Source: Phoronis australis (lineage: Eukaryota > Phoronida > Phoronidae). Taken from it: DNA of 64,000 bases. Below, piece by piece: positions 1-13,410 of the stretch. Under the pieces are notes generated by a model. That model was not told the DNA's origin and searched no databases. It saw nothing but the letters and a program-made list of their open reading frames with translations. Numbering within the stretch: position 1 is the first letter of the stretch; every line of letters begins with the position of its first letter. The DNA lies in the NCBI GenBank assembly GCA_002633005.1, contig NMRA01000214.1, forward strand, positions 394,414 through 458,413. The letters run 5' to 3'. A program made the position numbers and the translations under genes.

Positions 1-3000
1 CACTGTCTGGTGATAAACAACATACCAACAAGACAGGTTACCATATAAACGTGATTAAGGTTTACTGGATGTACCCTAGGTCCTTTAATACACAAGTCTG
101 TGTGTTTAATCATAAATTTACATCAACATAGAATTTAACTTAAATTTACGTATTATCTGAAAGAAGGAAGCATAATTACGTCGTTTTTAATTTTCTTAAT
201 TTATACCAATCTACAAACACTGGGATTAGGTGATCATGTCATTTCAGTAAAATTAAGCAAAACAGAAAGTAGATTCATAGCCAAACAGCGACATCAATAA
301 CTTGACTAAATTTCATTTGATATAGATGTCTGACACAGAAGCTCAAACACGATGTTACAGTTTTCTAAATAATCACCTTGTTTTCATTTTATTCAACTTT
401 CGATTTTTTGATAGTCCCGCCTGCAAAAATGGATCGCTTCAAAATCAATTCGTAACAGCGTTTTGCAGAACAGTGCATAAAGCATACTACGGTATCAAAT
501 AAGTTTCGTATAAATCCGATCAGCGATTTCTCACAATATTATACGAGATGTTCCGAAGCTGGCCAGACTTAGCCATTTTTCTACTGTCCTACATAGCTTT
601 AACTGGTTTCCAATGCAAACATTATCTTTTTCAAAAAGACCTGTCCAGCAGCTGATCGCCCTGGTATTATTCGTTTACTGGATATGAATAATAAATAGGA
701 AACACTCTGCATGCTGCAATTCTTTAGCGTTGCGACAGCACAAAAGCATCTTTTGCTGACTCTATTATACAAGATGGTACGAATTAGCAGAGATGAAACA
801 CAATTTTGAGACAGAAGACATTTTTGCGTTAATCATTTGAATATCCTAACACATAGTTGCAATTTCATGCCATGCCAAATGATGGCCAAAAAGAATTCAC
901 AAAAAATAATGAAAATATCCAGCTGCATCAAATCCATATACAGATGCAAAATCCTGTCCACCAACTACGCTATCGCCATCTAGTGACAAGGCATATTTCA
1001 TCATGTATATCGATATTGGAAAACCGATACAATTCATTTTCTCCACTTTGAAAGTAGGATGACTTCTTCAACATGTGAGCAACAAATCACCATTAACACA
1101 ATCAATGGAGATTTTTTGAACATCCGTCAGCAAAAAAGTAGAATTTCATTTAAATTCTAATTTCTCCATAAAAATAACAAAAAAATGAAACTGAAGTTTG
1201 ATTCGTTTGCTACTTAGCTTTCATCACTCCTTTGGAAAAATTGAGGATTTGAACTGATGCAGCGAAAGACTTTGAAGAAATGACGAATAAGCCCAATGGA
1301 CGAGTTAATACTCTCTAGGTGGCAGATAAAACAAAACTTCTTTTTGACATCTGAAAAGCTCAAAAGCGGAAAGCTTTAGTTTATCAGCACAGAGGCAGCG
1401 TTCGTTTGATAAGGGACCCATGCGGACATTTTTAAGGGAGGGTCCTTTGCTTCACTTGTAATACCTAGTGAACTTCGAATTCCCCATTGACAAAGCTCGA
1501 CCACTGACTGACCTCACAGGAAGAGGTAGCCTGACTGACCCTCGTGTCTCATTGCTCCCAGCCATTCTGTTATGCTTGTTCCAACTTGTAAAACCCAAGT
1601 ACAGTAATGAGGCACAGGCCTACAAACGAGCCAATATTCACAGCCAGCTGCAACAAGGAGCTGAACACAAGAGCTCATTTCTCAAATCAATATAGGACGC
1701 CCAAACAACCCTGATAACGGATAAATCCTTGGCAAGGCAAATCGAAACTGTCTGGGTCTGAGCACTCCAATAAGAGAGAGAAAGAAGACAACATCATAGC
1801 CAGGCTGCACGCATTTTGGAATGTAAAGTGTTCTTGCAAACACGCTTTAAATTATTTTCATGAACTTGATGAATTTTTGACGAAGTTCGCATGCGTTACA
1901 ATGCGGGCTGAAGAAGCCTGTTTCATGAGATCTGTCAATTTCACATGTAACGGTATATCATTACCACTCTGTACCAGCAGTTTTTGTAGCACTGGAATAT
2001 ATCTTCATTCCTGAGTAAACCCAGTAGCTCAATTTCACAAAATGGCTTCACAATTGATTTTTTTGACAAAATGCTCTATTAAAGCAGCTAAATGCTGACT
2101 CAGGTGAACTGTTGCCAACAATTATCAAAATTACGACTATTATACGTCTGGAGTGACATAATGATAGAAAGTCACGTTGTTAACAAGTAAATTAGACGAC
2201 AAGGCGAGCCTAAAACAGACGCGTGAAAATGATTATCAAACAGTCTCCAGTAGAGTTTTGATTAGAATAATATAAAAGTAAGCAGCTTGATCCAAGATTT
2301 ATTTGGTGAATGTCAGGCTCATTGCTGTTGATTTAGTTTCTGGTTTCTCCATGTGAGATTTCAACTGAGGAATTCTAGTCTTCTGGTAATGAACTTCAGG
2401 GCCAAATTATGTACCTCAGCAGTCACTCCTGGATTAACACAAACTCGAACACAAACACATGGGCCATCACACAGCACCGAAAGATCAGTTGACTGACAGT
2501 CAGCTGACTGATAAACTGTAGTTATACACAACCCGTCAGTGCATTTAACTCCAGATTGCACACTGCAGGCTGAAGCCAGCTTGAGAAATCAATATCATTT
2601 TCCTCATAACTGTCTTAATAAAAGCCAGGCCAAGCCACCATATAAAGGGCTGCTAAGAACAAGCTTAACAAACAATGAGGGAAATTAATTGAAAATAGCC
2701 CTGGGCGAGCGCAGTGTTTTGAAGCACAAACAAAACCGAAGTGAGGACATACATGACATCGTCATTGTCCTTCACGGTGAAAGTAAGATGACACGATGCC
2801 CTGCAGGTACACTAGAATATGATGAAGATTCTGTAATTTTTTAGAATTCTCTACACGCGTTATTACTTGGGCTTCAAGTCAACGTCAAGTCACACTTCCT
2901 CACTGGTGTTTTCATTGTTTTCTTGTCTCACAGGTCCTCTCTCAAGTCAGTTCAGTGAACGCAACTTCCATTGTTGCGTAACGTACTCCTCTCTGTAGGA

Positions 3001-3468
3001 CTGCATTTTTTCTTCACCCAGATACCTTCAGGGTTAATTTTATAACTGTGCCCAACATCATTGACACATAAAAACAAATCCATTGAAGCGATGCAATTGC
3101 TTAACTTAGGTCAATGGGTGCACTGATTGAGTTGTAATCACTAATCACTGCCACCTGGAGGTACCTGATGAAATCACACATCAAAATGTCCTCCCTCTAT
3201 TCCAAAAACGGAGTAGAAAAAGGGCAAAAAATATTAAAGTACCCACAAGTCCTCCAAATTGGCCCATAGATTTGAGGTCCTGCGGGTCAATGGACCCATA
3301 GCAATGTTTTTCTAAAATGACCCATAACCTTCTATACGAGCAGATTCTTTACTAAGTTTTGACGTATTGAAGCAAGTCCGGGGGGTACTCAGTGCTATTC
3401 CAGTCAGAGAGAGAAAAGTTTGCGAGTCAAAGTGCACTATGGCCTCGATGTCATAAAAACAATATCTG
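1..3468. other. No gene recognised
   Basis: AT-rich, with only short open frames (under 80 codons) lacking any recognisable domain. No repeats with a second copy in the window were noticed. Confidence 0.6.
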
Positions 3469-3676
3469 GTAAAGCTCCCATAACTCTACAGCAATGTTAT
3501 CTGCCATTGAAAAATGGAAAAGGTCAATTTTTGCAATTATTTTTGTGCGAAACAAATGAAGAATTGCCATATTTTAAAATTTGTTGGGCACTCACAACAA
3601 TGATCGAAACCCTTGAAAAATGAAGAAAGTGTAATTTTAGCTATTATTTTTGTCCCAAATTAACGAGACCTCACGA
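3469..3676 (-). mobile_element. CTCACCAATTT-family MITE, copy 1
   Basis: Read on the minus strand it shows the family landmarks in order: GTGAGGTCTCGTTAATTT end, CAAAAATAAT, CTTCATTTTTCAAGG, CATTGTTGTGAGTGCCCA, and a GGTAAAG..CTCCCATAA end. About 208 bp. The open frame at 3420-3623 falls in it and is not a gene. Confidence 0.6.
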
Positions 3677-4094
3677 TTATATGAAAACATTACAATACAA
3701 AACCAATAATATTTATCAAACTCAGAAGACATTCTGATCCTTAATTAAAAGCAAAACTACTGTTTAAAAATTACGAAGCAATTTTGTAAACATTTCTCAC
3801 TTGCTCAATACACTGTGGAAAATTGTGAATCAGTCTCATATAACTGTTATTTACACTCAGTTTGGAGTTAAGCTCATGTATCACCAACCTAATATTAGTT
3901 TGGTCCATGTAAACCATCTTATCACGGTTTTCTGAGTCATGACATCTATGTATCAACAAAAAGTGCATACGGTAAAAATCTCACGATTCTGTCAAAAAGA
4001 ATTTGGTCTTTATCAGGTGCTCGTTGTGAACCATATGTCCAGATATTATCTGACGGTAGCTATCAGAATTCAACAAGGACGAAGCACTAATTTG

Positions 4095-4180
4095 ACATGA
4101 CATATCTTTTAGGGAAAAAAATGAGAACATGAAATTGCACTTCTCCCCCATATCGTGTCCTGAATTAATGAATTTACCTT
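4095..4180 (+). mobile_element. CTCACCAATTT-family MITE, 3' fragment
   Basis: Carries only the distal landmarks: GGGAAAAAAATGAGAACATG, then AAATTGCACTTCTCCCCCAT, then TGAATTAATGAATTTACC. Degenerate end, so classed as a fragment. Confidence 0.4.
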
Positions 4181-7100
4181 TGGTTAATTGGTTTGATCCA
4201 CATAAAAGCAATACAACACCAATGTAGATGTGACTGTACAACCAAAAGTATTCGGACAAAATTACCTGGAGTTCCCCGTCATGACTGGTAAGGGTTGAAG
4301 CCGAATTCATTGTAAAAGTTGTCTTTCCTCATGACCGAGAATGAAGGGGATTTAACAGAAAAGTTAGTAAGGTGGCTAATTCATTTTGTGATCAGAATTT
4401 TACAACCCTAATTCATGCACCCAGGGGGAGCTGACGGGGGCTCGAACGAACCCCTATTTGGCAACGTGGGCAAAAAGGTCCACAAAAAGTCCGAAAAAAG
4501 TAGAACACGAGACAAAAGTCCACTGAAAAAGCAGGAACTACGTAAATTTGGCGAATGCACAATTCACACTTTTTAGGCTGTAATTGAGTCATTTTTGCAG
4601 GGAAAACGGCATTTTGTATCATTTCTTTTGTCCTCAACTGCGTATGATGGAGCCATATCTAGTCACTTTGATGACACAATCAAACAGTTTAACCTGTACT
4701 CAGTTTGCAGCTCCTGCAGCTAGAGAATGCCATGTCATGGTCACTGTGCAAGCAAATTATAAATGTACCTATCACAGACCCTAAGATTGTATCTTCCACT
4801 ACCACTATATTGAACCTGTTTGTCAGTATGTTCGTGGCTGGAGGCCTCTGCACTTGGAATAAAAAACCTAAAACCACTCAAGCAAAAAGAAACCCTTTTT
4901 AAATAAGATTATTATTATTTAAACAGACACTTTTTAACATTTTCTTAAGCCAATGTTAATTTCATTCACCTACAAATTATACAAACTTGTATCATCCAGG
5001 AGCCATTGGAGTGCTTGACCTCAGCACATTTAACCTTATCAAAGAAAGTCCTTTTATTTGAATCATTGATCCCTGGTGGCTAAAAAAGACTGTCGCCCGC
5101 CTTTTGAATTTCTGGAACTGCCTTCTGATTCCTGTGAAAATTTCATAGCTCTATGACGGTGTTCATAGACAGCAATTATTTTTACAGTAAGTTTCAGTTT
5201 CACCACGATGAACAATAAATGTCCATCAATAATGTCCATCGTCTAGTCTTAGATAGTGTTACTGTAGTGCCGTAGGTTACTTAAAGAAAAATTTCGCCAA
5301 GTCTATTGCTCTGTCGTAAAATTTGTTCTCCACGCTAGAGGTCACATTTCTTGTCTGATCAACACGAAATTCACATACAATGTGAGCTGCTGAGGCCATT
5401 TTTAGTTTTTGCAGAGCCATCAGTTCTGCTGTTTGTGCGATTTGTCTGAAATTTGGTGTGTAGACATTGTAAAGCGGTGTTTGTAATTTTTGGTCAGGTG
5501 ACTGTTCTCTTATTCCCTCGCTGAACTTGTATTGGTCAATAATTCGTGCTACAGGATGCATCTTTAATCTGAATAACAAGAGATTTATGCATATATTGTA
5601 TCTTGAAAAACTTGAGACTTATTGTTTTTGGACAAAATTGGACTCAAGATGGCGGTTTGGTGGCTTTTTCCGAATATTAACTTGTGGCTGCTCTAGCTTT
5701 GAGGGAACCTCCTGAAATTTGATACATTTGTAGATAGGTCTCTTCAACAAAGGCCCTGATCAGTTTCTTTCTAAGACTTTTCATACTCAAGTTATACGAT
5801 ATTTTCCAATCTAATGACTGCTCTTTTATTGATTGATTCCTCGATGCACTTTTGTTGGTTTATTATTTACTATATGTTGGTATCATGGGCATCGTTGTTT
5901 GGGTTTTGTCGTGAACCTAATTCAATTTTACCAAGTGTCACTCATCACAGAGCTTCCCGAGCTATGAAATTTTACCACCCAATGAATTCAAATTTCAGAA
6001 GGGTTCACCAATGGCTCTTTCACTGAAGATGGCACTTCAAAGAAAACTGAAGATGTTGGAACATTAACTAAAACCTCCAGCCTAGTTTCAACTCCAGACC
6101 ACAGCAGTTTCTAAAAGGAGGCAATCCAGACATCAATCAAGTCCATTGTTAAGCATTTCAATGCTCTATTGTCCAGCATCACCACTTGCAGGCCAATTAT
6201 CTCCCATGGTTCAAAGAGTTACTAAAACCATTCATCAATGGGTACCAGCAAACCAAAATCCAACCCACAGTCTATTTTGGATAATTTTCATCATATTTCT
6301 TTGCGTTAAAATGCTCCTAACTTAACTTTTTATGAGAAATTTGATTTTCAGAAGCCAAACAGTTCCAAAACTAACCAGTGTTAGTAAACGATATGTCAAT
6401 TAAAAGCCAGCGCTTTACTGATGCGAAGCCATCATCACATCTGTGACCATGACAGCTGGACTTGTACCCAAAAAAACCCTGCAATTTATTAGTCCTCAAA
6501 AATCTACAGCATACTAGAACTGAACCCAGGGAGGATGGTATAGAAAAGGCATATATGGGATATGCCACCCTGAGATGAGTGACATTTTCATAATCAGTTT
6601 CCCTGCAACAAGGTGCCTTTCTGAACTGCTCCTTTCAATGCAATCTGAGCCTAGCACAAATTCTAATTAAAAATTAATGAAAATTGAATTTTAGATTCCT
6701 AGTATTGCCCAAAAGAAGAGTAACTGATTCGTCCACGCACATGCACGTGTACCAACACTTCGCAAATACGGCGTAGTGTTTCCGAGCAAGTACCAATGCG
6801 TCCAAAAACTGAGGTACTCAAACACCGCATCAATTTTCTGCTTGAAAACCCGACCAAAAGTCGTTGGGGGAAATCAAACAGAACCACCACCACAGGCACT
6901 ACCTGCTTCATTCACAGTCTTGAAACTCTTATTGACAAGCACATGTATGGTGAGAACAAGTAAACTAACATAGCAAGCTGCATTGAGACCTCTGTTTGTA
7001 TTTTTCTTTGATCCATTTATAAAGCAGCTTATATTACTACACATCAGTCAGAGTGAGTCAATATTTACCTGTGAGAAAAACTAGAGACGGCCCCTGAACA

Positions 7101-7421
7101 TGGATAGTCACAGAAGAGTAAGTAAGCGCATGACTGCTACTCATTCATAGCCTCAGCCTGTTGTTGTGACATTAGATTTCTCTATTTCTGAGGAAAAAAT
7201 ATCCTGTTGGGCTGACATCATTTTGGCTTCAACTTTGTATGTTTTTAAATATGATTTTGGTAACAGACCAAACACATTTTCTCAAGGGTCTAAAATCTGT
7301 GTTAAAACTATATTTTTGAATGATTTGCATAGTTTTACAATTTACCGTACAAATCACTGTGGATCCTCTTCCTCCTAATGATTTTGCTACAAGTGTAATT
7401 CAACCAATTAGGGAACTACCG
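4181..7421. other. No gene recognised
   Basis: AT-rich. A minus-strand open frame of 100 codons (5277-5579, non-ATG start) is the longest and matches nothing known to me. An AAGATGGCGG motif occurs near 5648. Otherwise unremarkable. Confidence 0.55.
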
Positions 7422-7575
7422 TAATCGTTCGGGTTAACGCCCTGGGCGGTTAAATTGGCGAATCCAAAAAATCTGGGGAGGGCGGTTAACTGAGTAGTGG
7501 GCGGTTAAATCGAAAATCCACCTAAAGTAGGGGATGGGCGGTTAACTGAACATGGGCGTTAACCAGAACGATTAA
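7422..7575. mobile_element. 154-bp MITE with GGGCGGTTAA subterminal repeats
   Basis: The ends are inverted repeats: the left end begins TAATCGTTCGGGTTAACGCC and the right end, reverse-complemented, begins TAATCGTTCTGGTTAACGCC (one mismatch). Inside are four direct copies of GGCGGTTAA (near 7445, 7481, 7500 and 7536), three of them preceded by GG or GGG. No coding capacity. Terminal inverted repeats, small size and subterminal repeats fit a non-autonomous DNA transposon; the superfamily is unknown. Confidence 0.72.
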
Positions 7576-7931
7576 CAACAAGTTGGTTGAGTAATAACAA
7601 CTGACACTGGTGGGTCAAAGGTATTGAAAAGGGGGACCAGAAAGAAATTCCGCAAAGATAAATGTCTGCATAAGCTTTAAAAACTGCAAGGCTGACGGCA
7701 CTATTTTGGTCACGTCTGTAGGGAGTGCTCGGGATTGGGACGGTCACTCGCCACCCCTCTAAATCCTCCTATGATTCCTGCGAAGAAAAACAGACAAAAT
7801 CCAGTTTTAATTTATACATAGCTGAGGTTTTTCTGGAGGCGGCAAATGAACTGCCGTTAACGGTTACTAAAACGTTCAATTCCACTAATGTTACAATTCA
7901 AGATATTCCATTCTCACTGCAAGCATATTTT

Positions 7932-8140
7932 GGAAGAGGCAGTGCAGCCTGGTGCGATAGGTGCCCGCTTTACTGGGCCACACTGCTAGACCCTTGAGTC
8001 AGGTTTCTAACTCCTCAGCTTGGTTTTAAATATATATTAATAAAGCATAAAAATGGTTCCAGGTGATCACTGCGATGGGCCCACATGCGCAGCCTGTGCA
8101 CGTCTGGTACAACGTGTACCAGACCACCTGTAATTATTTT
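7932..8140 (+). mobile_element. tRNA-derived SINE, family 1, copy 1
   Basis: Starts GGAAGAGGCAGTGCAGCC and continues through CACTGCTAGACCCTTGAGTC, GGTTCCAGGTGATCACTGCG and a 3' hairpin TCTGGTACA-ACG-TGTACCAGA (9-bp perfect stem), ending CCACCTG plus an AT-rich tail. Relative to the copy at 13.8 kb it lacks about 30 bp covering the B-box region. Confidence 0.7.
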
Positions 8141-8564
8141 GTTATTAAGCATACTTGGGTGCAGTAGCCTTGAACATCAAGCCCAGAGTGCTTGAGGCCA
8201 AATACAAGCACATCAAGCGCAGTGCTGGAGGACAAACACATACCTACTGTAGTACATGGCAGCCAGCTTGACCTATTAAACAGAATGTTAAGGTCATCCT
8301 AGTGCACAAATACATACTGTAATTGCTTCTTAGCATCTTTATTAATTAATAACTTTCAGTACTGATCAACGAAAGGGGCATTTTGCCAGAAGTGCTTTGA
8401 GCTTTAAAAACATCCTATCTTGAATTGTTGCCGAATGAGCCGGCATGTAATTTTAGGGTTGGTCAACCCTAATATCCTCTGAAGCGTTTTATTCAGATGC
8501 TGATGGTTTTGATGTGGGTACTAATGTAAATAGAATACTACAAGAGTGAAGAACATTATGAGGA

Positions 8565-8640
8565 GACATTGTGGCTCAGTGGTTTGAGCTCCAGACTTCC
8601 ATTTGGGAGACACGGTCAATTCCTGAAATTATTGTCTGAC
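8565..8640 (+). mobile_element. tRNA-like SINE head, single copy
   Basis: ATTGTGGCTCAGTGGTTTGA matches a pol III A box and CACGGTCAATTCCTG a weak B box about 40 bases on. It does not match a functional tRNA (no complementary acceptor stem). No second copy was found in the window. Confidence 0.4.
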
Positions 8641-9277
8641 AATCGAGCATTGCACAATTGTCCCTTAATTCTCTGAGCTTTGCTCTTAATAAAAAAATTA
8701 GGAAAACCATTTTTGAGAGTAAAAGGCCCAATTCGATTCTTTTGTTTTTAGCCAGCTAACAATGGCAAATTGCAGCTTCAATGAATAAATTTGCTACAAA
8801 ACATTTCCTGTTGAGAAAAAGAGCTTTTTCATATGCGTTTTGCCTTTCTAAAGCATCATCATTGTGTTCTTTTTCTTTGCATGAAATGAATTTGATTACT
8901 AACACTGCTTTGGTAGCTGAAACAAACTGGCAGCCACAAGCAAACACCATGAGTGGCAGAAATCAAGTTGTTTTGCAGACTAACCATCTCCACTCAATAG
9001 CCAGAAGTCAGGCAAACTACAATTCTTTGTTCAACAGGAAATGTGATTTAATGCCCTATACTGGACATTGAAGATAAGAGTTGCCTGAAGAATCAGGATA
9101 TTTGTTTTCACTTTTCAGCTCTACAGTTCAAATAGACTATAACGCTGAAATCAGCAACTAGCAGTCCAGCTTATAGTTCCTCATGTCCCTAACCTTGCAT
9201 CATGGCTATTTTGCATTATGTAATACTGGTGTACAATAATTGGCACTAAACCAACTTCTCTCAAGCATGGGCAAACT

Positions 9278-9540
9278 TCAGTCATTAGGCAAATCTTAGC
9301 TCACCAGATCTGCGCGCAAGTGGACGAGAAAGCGGCACCGTTTTCCCCAGAGTTACTCAGTGAAATCATCTGCACATCAAAGGCTTGATGGCATCGTCAT
9401 GGATTGAAGGAAGCTACTTGCTATTCATGGGCTTGGGTGAACATACTGGATGAGATAATTGAGGTGGTAAACCAACATGCTTGCCAAGTTTAGCTTGTAG
9501 GGGTTTCAAATTCAAAAACTAAAAATTAGCGTAGATTATG
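9278..9540 (+). repeat. Dispersed repeat C, copy 1
   Basis: Shares with 37.48-37.72 kb the blocks CAAATCTTA, GTGGACGAGAA, CCCCAGAGT, GCACAT..AAGG, TCATGGGCTTGG and GGTAAACCAACATGC-like. Not coding: frames are interrupted differently in the two copies. Element type unknown. Confidence 0.55.
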
Positions 9541-11357
9541 TCGTTTAGTTCCTGCTAAGCATTTTCATGGATAGGAACATGCAAATACATCTTTAAGGAC
9601 AAGTAGTTCAAAATTACTCCTTTGCAACAAACGAGTCTAGGGCTGGACACAATTGATATATTTTCCACCACAGTATTAACATGTCACATAAAGGTAAACA
9701 TGCAATCCCTTCATACCCTCATTCACCCAGTTCACAAGGAAGGTTGTAATATCATTCCTTAACCTCTACTCAAAATAAGACTAGCCATGATCGCTGAGAA
9801 AATAAAATAATGTGTCTAAAATTATGGATTAGTGACAGAAAACACCCTCTTGGCTGCTCTCAAACCACATTTAGAAGCACGGTAATTGTGTAATATAACG
9901 TGCCCGCATTTTGAGAACCAGTTTTCTCCACTGAATAACGAGAAAGGTTTTCAAAATACAGGCACATTATATCAGACTATTGCAAGACGTACTCCAACAT
10001 TAAACATAAGTAGGAGCAGAAAAAACAAAATTTCAAAATGTGGAAGTTTATCAATTAGCATATTTTTGACAGCATTATTTATTGCCAGTCCTTCCTAACT
10101 GAGGAATGGTAGGTAATTCAAAGTACCAGAAAATGGTCGAATTTCTTCAGTAAACTGCAAATTTTTGTACAAGGACGACATGTGATTTTGGACCCACAAA
10201 CATTAAGTTGATGATGTTAAGATAAGAGTTTCCAAAGGAAACCTTTTGTTTTAACATTTTCTCTTATTTGATGGACCAGCCGGTAGATAGTCCTTGAGGT
10301 GCCTAAGATTCCTTCAGGGCAGCTTGTGTTAACAGTACTAATTTTCAGTGGCAGAGACACCTTGTCGCAAGAAGCAACAACCATACCAATTCTTCTCAGA
10401 CCAAGGAACGTATGTTAAAACTTAAATAAGAAAAGGAGGCTCATTAAATAACAAAGAATGGCTGAAATCAACGTTATATTTTGACGTAATGCACAGCTTT
10501 ATTGCACCTGTGACCGGTTCTCACAAAAGTGATGCATGCACTAACTGATGGAAATCAAACTGTTGGTTTGTCGTTGGCATGGAAATGCCATCTGAGAGCT
10601 CGCAATTAAGAACCAGGATGGCAATACCCTAACCCCAAGGTAGTTGTGTGTCAGTCATGCACTATATATAGGAAATTAGAACTAAGAGCCTTATTACTCC
10701 AAGAACCAAGTCACAACACCTGTCATCAAAGATTTATCCAATTCAGTAGATAATGAGTAGGTATTTTACCGACCATAATGGAAATAAGTCTTTGACTTTT
10801 TATGTTATCCGTGTCTTGCACTTGTACTTTTATTTTCGTGTAATGTTTCGATGTTTTTCTCTTATTTCTCTGTACTTGTGTGATTCTAATAAATGCATTA
10901 TCATTATCATTATTTTTGATGTAACCTACAGCAATATTTAATCAATGGGTTTTCTTATAACTGAAGGCAATTGTTTCAAGGCAGATTTCTAGATGTGAGG
11001 GTCGGTGCATTTGAATAACGCATGCAAGTGACAATAAATGTAAAATTTGTGCCAAGAGACATTCACAATACAAAGTGTCTTCACGACTGTACAAAGCAGA
11101 CGCTATTTAATCCTCCCATAAGTGTACAAAAACGCCTTGGGCTAAACTGGTGGAATTCTTCAAAGTACTGGTTTATCTGTATAGTGACACGCTTAAATAA
11201 AACAATTACTTTATATGCTTTGTGTAGTTTATAGATGTTACATCACGTAAAAAAGGAATACGTATTGCTGCAAAAATGAGCATGTCCCATCACTATAAAG
11301 TAGAAAATCAAATATTTGAGCTGCCAGCCCTTGTCTAAGGATAGCTATTCCAGAATA
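9541..11357. other. No gene recognised
   Basis: AT-rich, no repeat pair and no coding signal seen beyond short random frames. Confidence 0.6.
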
Positions 11358-11608
11358 CCGTATTACTGCGCTTTTAGCCCATATGGGCCTATATCCAAAA
11401 TAATGCTTTTTCGAGGCCTTTCTTACAGAAGTGTTTCGCATATAAGCCCAGGTAATGTCCCCTCTATAGGCACACACATTAATTTGACTACCACAGTGCC
11501 TCCTATGGCATTTTTTATACTAGCCTATGTATCTTTGGAGTTCTTTGGCGAATTTTCAAAAAAAATTTGGTTAACAGTTTTGTATTTCTGTAATACGCAG
11601 TAATACGG
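11358..11608. mobile_element. 251-bp MITE with 13-bp perfect inverted ends
   Basis: Left end CCGTATTACTGCG at 11358 is exactly complementary to CGCAGTAATACGG ending at 11608. The interior is AT-rich with two GCATATAAGCCCA/GCCCATATGGGCC-like motifs. Open frames on both strands spanning it have no recognisable product. A clear target-site duplication was not seen. Confidence 0.65.
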
Positions 11609-11971
11609 TGGAGCTTAAAAGTCAAACAATAGTGTCAGGTTGGTACAACTTCTCTATAATTTGTCCATTCTCTAATAGTTAAAATTCCAATGTCAAAACG
11701 AGGCTTGAGCAGCACAAAGTCTCTTGTGGATTATACCTCAAAACCACAGAATTAAGTTCAGTGAACCTATCTGGTGACAGGTCTAGAAATTTTTGGTGCA
11801 TTCGTGTATCTATGGTTGGGAATAAGTTGTCAGATATACTAGTCTAAGATCAATTCATGCCTGTAGTAGGGTTTTTGAATTTTCAAAATTGGACAAGGAA
11901 TGTGACTTTTTCAACCTAAAACATTTGTTTAATGTTGCAATAATATGTTCCACATTAATTCTGCTGGGTGT

Positions 11972-12066
11972 GCAACATAATTGGGCCAATTACCAAACCA
12001 CCAGGCAGCAGTTGGGTTTTGAGGTAAGCCAAGTGTCCTTGTACAATTCTTGGCATGAAACTTAAG
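11972..12066 (+). repeat. Dispersed repeat D, copy 1
   Basis: About 95 bp strongly similar to 63.03-63.12 kb: AACATAATTGGGCCAATTAC, CAAACCACCAGGC, TTTTGAGGTAAGCCAAGTGT and TACAATTCTTGGCA. Similarity stops abruptly on both sides. Confidence 0.6.
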
Positions 12067-13330
12067 CTCACTTACATGAAATGTCAATTTCAGATGGCAA
12101 ACAGTTTGAAAAATCGCTAATTTTAGCCAGTGTTCTATTGCTTAGAAGCTATCTCTAATGCCATTGCTCAATTCCACATACAGGACCATCAATGCCATTT
12201 ACTGATTAACAGGTCTGGCACAATAGCTTGAATTGTACAAATCTATTGAGTTTCTAATGACTAGAGCTCACCTCCAGGGATTACTGCAGAGAAACCAAAG
12301 TGTTGAAACTGACATTAACAGCAAATATGTCAGCAATAATGAATCCCTCATTAGAAAAAAGCTTGCATGGCTGTGAAAACAATGGTAGTATCCATCAGTC
12401 TGCAGCTAAATTTGTGGAGTCACCAACTATATGCAATAGCTTAGAGATACCCGACTCTTCAATTAAGGTAATAGTCGGATGAATCGTGCCCATATTTTGA
12501 GAAGCAGTTTGTTGCCCACTCACTATTCAGGGGAGAAAACTCAGGTTCTCAACAAGCAGGCACGACTATTACCCTTCAATGAAGTGTTCTATCTTCGCAA
12601 TTTAGTTTTATTTTTTTAAGTACCTAATAACCACTGAACCAAATTTCTGATCATTATGCCTCGATTGTCACTAGCTCCTGGTAGGTCATTTTGTAGATAA
12701 CCGAAGATCGGTGAGTGCGTTCCACAGCCTCATCATTCCAAAGACGATGACGGGACTTTTCTTTGTTGAAACAGCACAGAGAAGAGTGTTGAAAGTGCAA
12801 GATGATTATATTTGGCGTTGGTTGAATTATGGAAACTTAACTTTTCACAGACTATCAGAAGCATTACCACAAATGGCATTTTAACTATAATATACAATTA
12901 TACATAGAAATTATTTTTCACCCACTAATTTGGTTCGTCAACTTCACTTTGCCGGTGCTAGTAATTAGAACAAAAACAATCTATTGCATTGTTCGCCGTA
13001 CATCGTTTCAAAGAGAAGCTTATAATCAAGAGAGCCCTATGTTAAGAATGGCGTATATTGTCCTAGATTGGCAAGATTCTCCATTATTACACATCTGATA
13101 ACTAACACTAATTACGCATAATTGAATTCACAAGCTAACGGCACAGTTAACACGATATTTCCAAAACGAAAAAGAAAATCAGCTGATACTCAATTGCCAC
13201 AGTGCGACAGATTGCGTGCAGCATTAGGAAACAAAACCATTCCTCAGACGCATGCACAGACTCTCATCTACCCCTCTGGTGACATTTACAATTTGCTCAG
13301 GGAACTCATACTCCCATGATCTTTCCATCC
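12067..13330. other. No gene recognised
   Basis: AT-rich. GCAATAGCTTAGAG-like and short inverted motifs (GAGAACCTGAG-type sequences near 12500-12560) are present but too short to classify. Confidence 0.5.
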
Positions 13331-13410
13331 AGTAATAGGTCAGGCACTGTGGTGAATATGTTCACCGACTAGTAATTGGTCAGGCACCGCGGTGAATATA
13401 TTCACAGAGC
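13331..13410 (+). repeat. Two tandem 40-bp units with an internal palindrome
   Basis: Two adjacent 40-bp units, each starting AGTAAT(A/T)GGTCAGGCAC. Each contains GGTGAATATNTTCAC; in the second unit GTGAATATATTCAC is a perfect 14-bp palindrome. The units differ at about six positions. Confidence 0.85.

Noticed and set aside
5277-5579. 100-codon minus-strand open frame
   Set aside because: Starts with a non-ATG codon, matches no family I know, and has no supporting splice or neighbour context. An exon of an unknown gene cannot be excluded.
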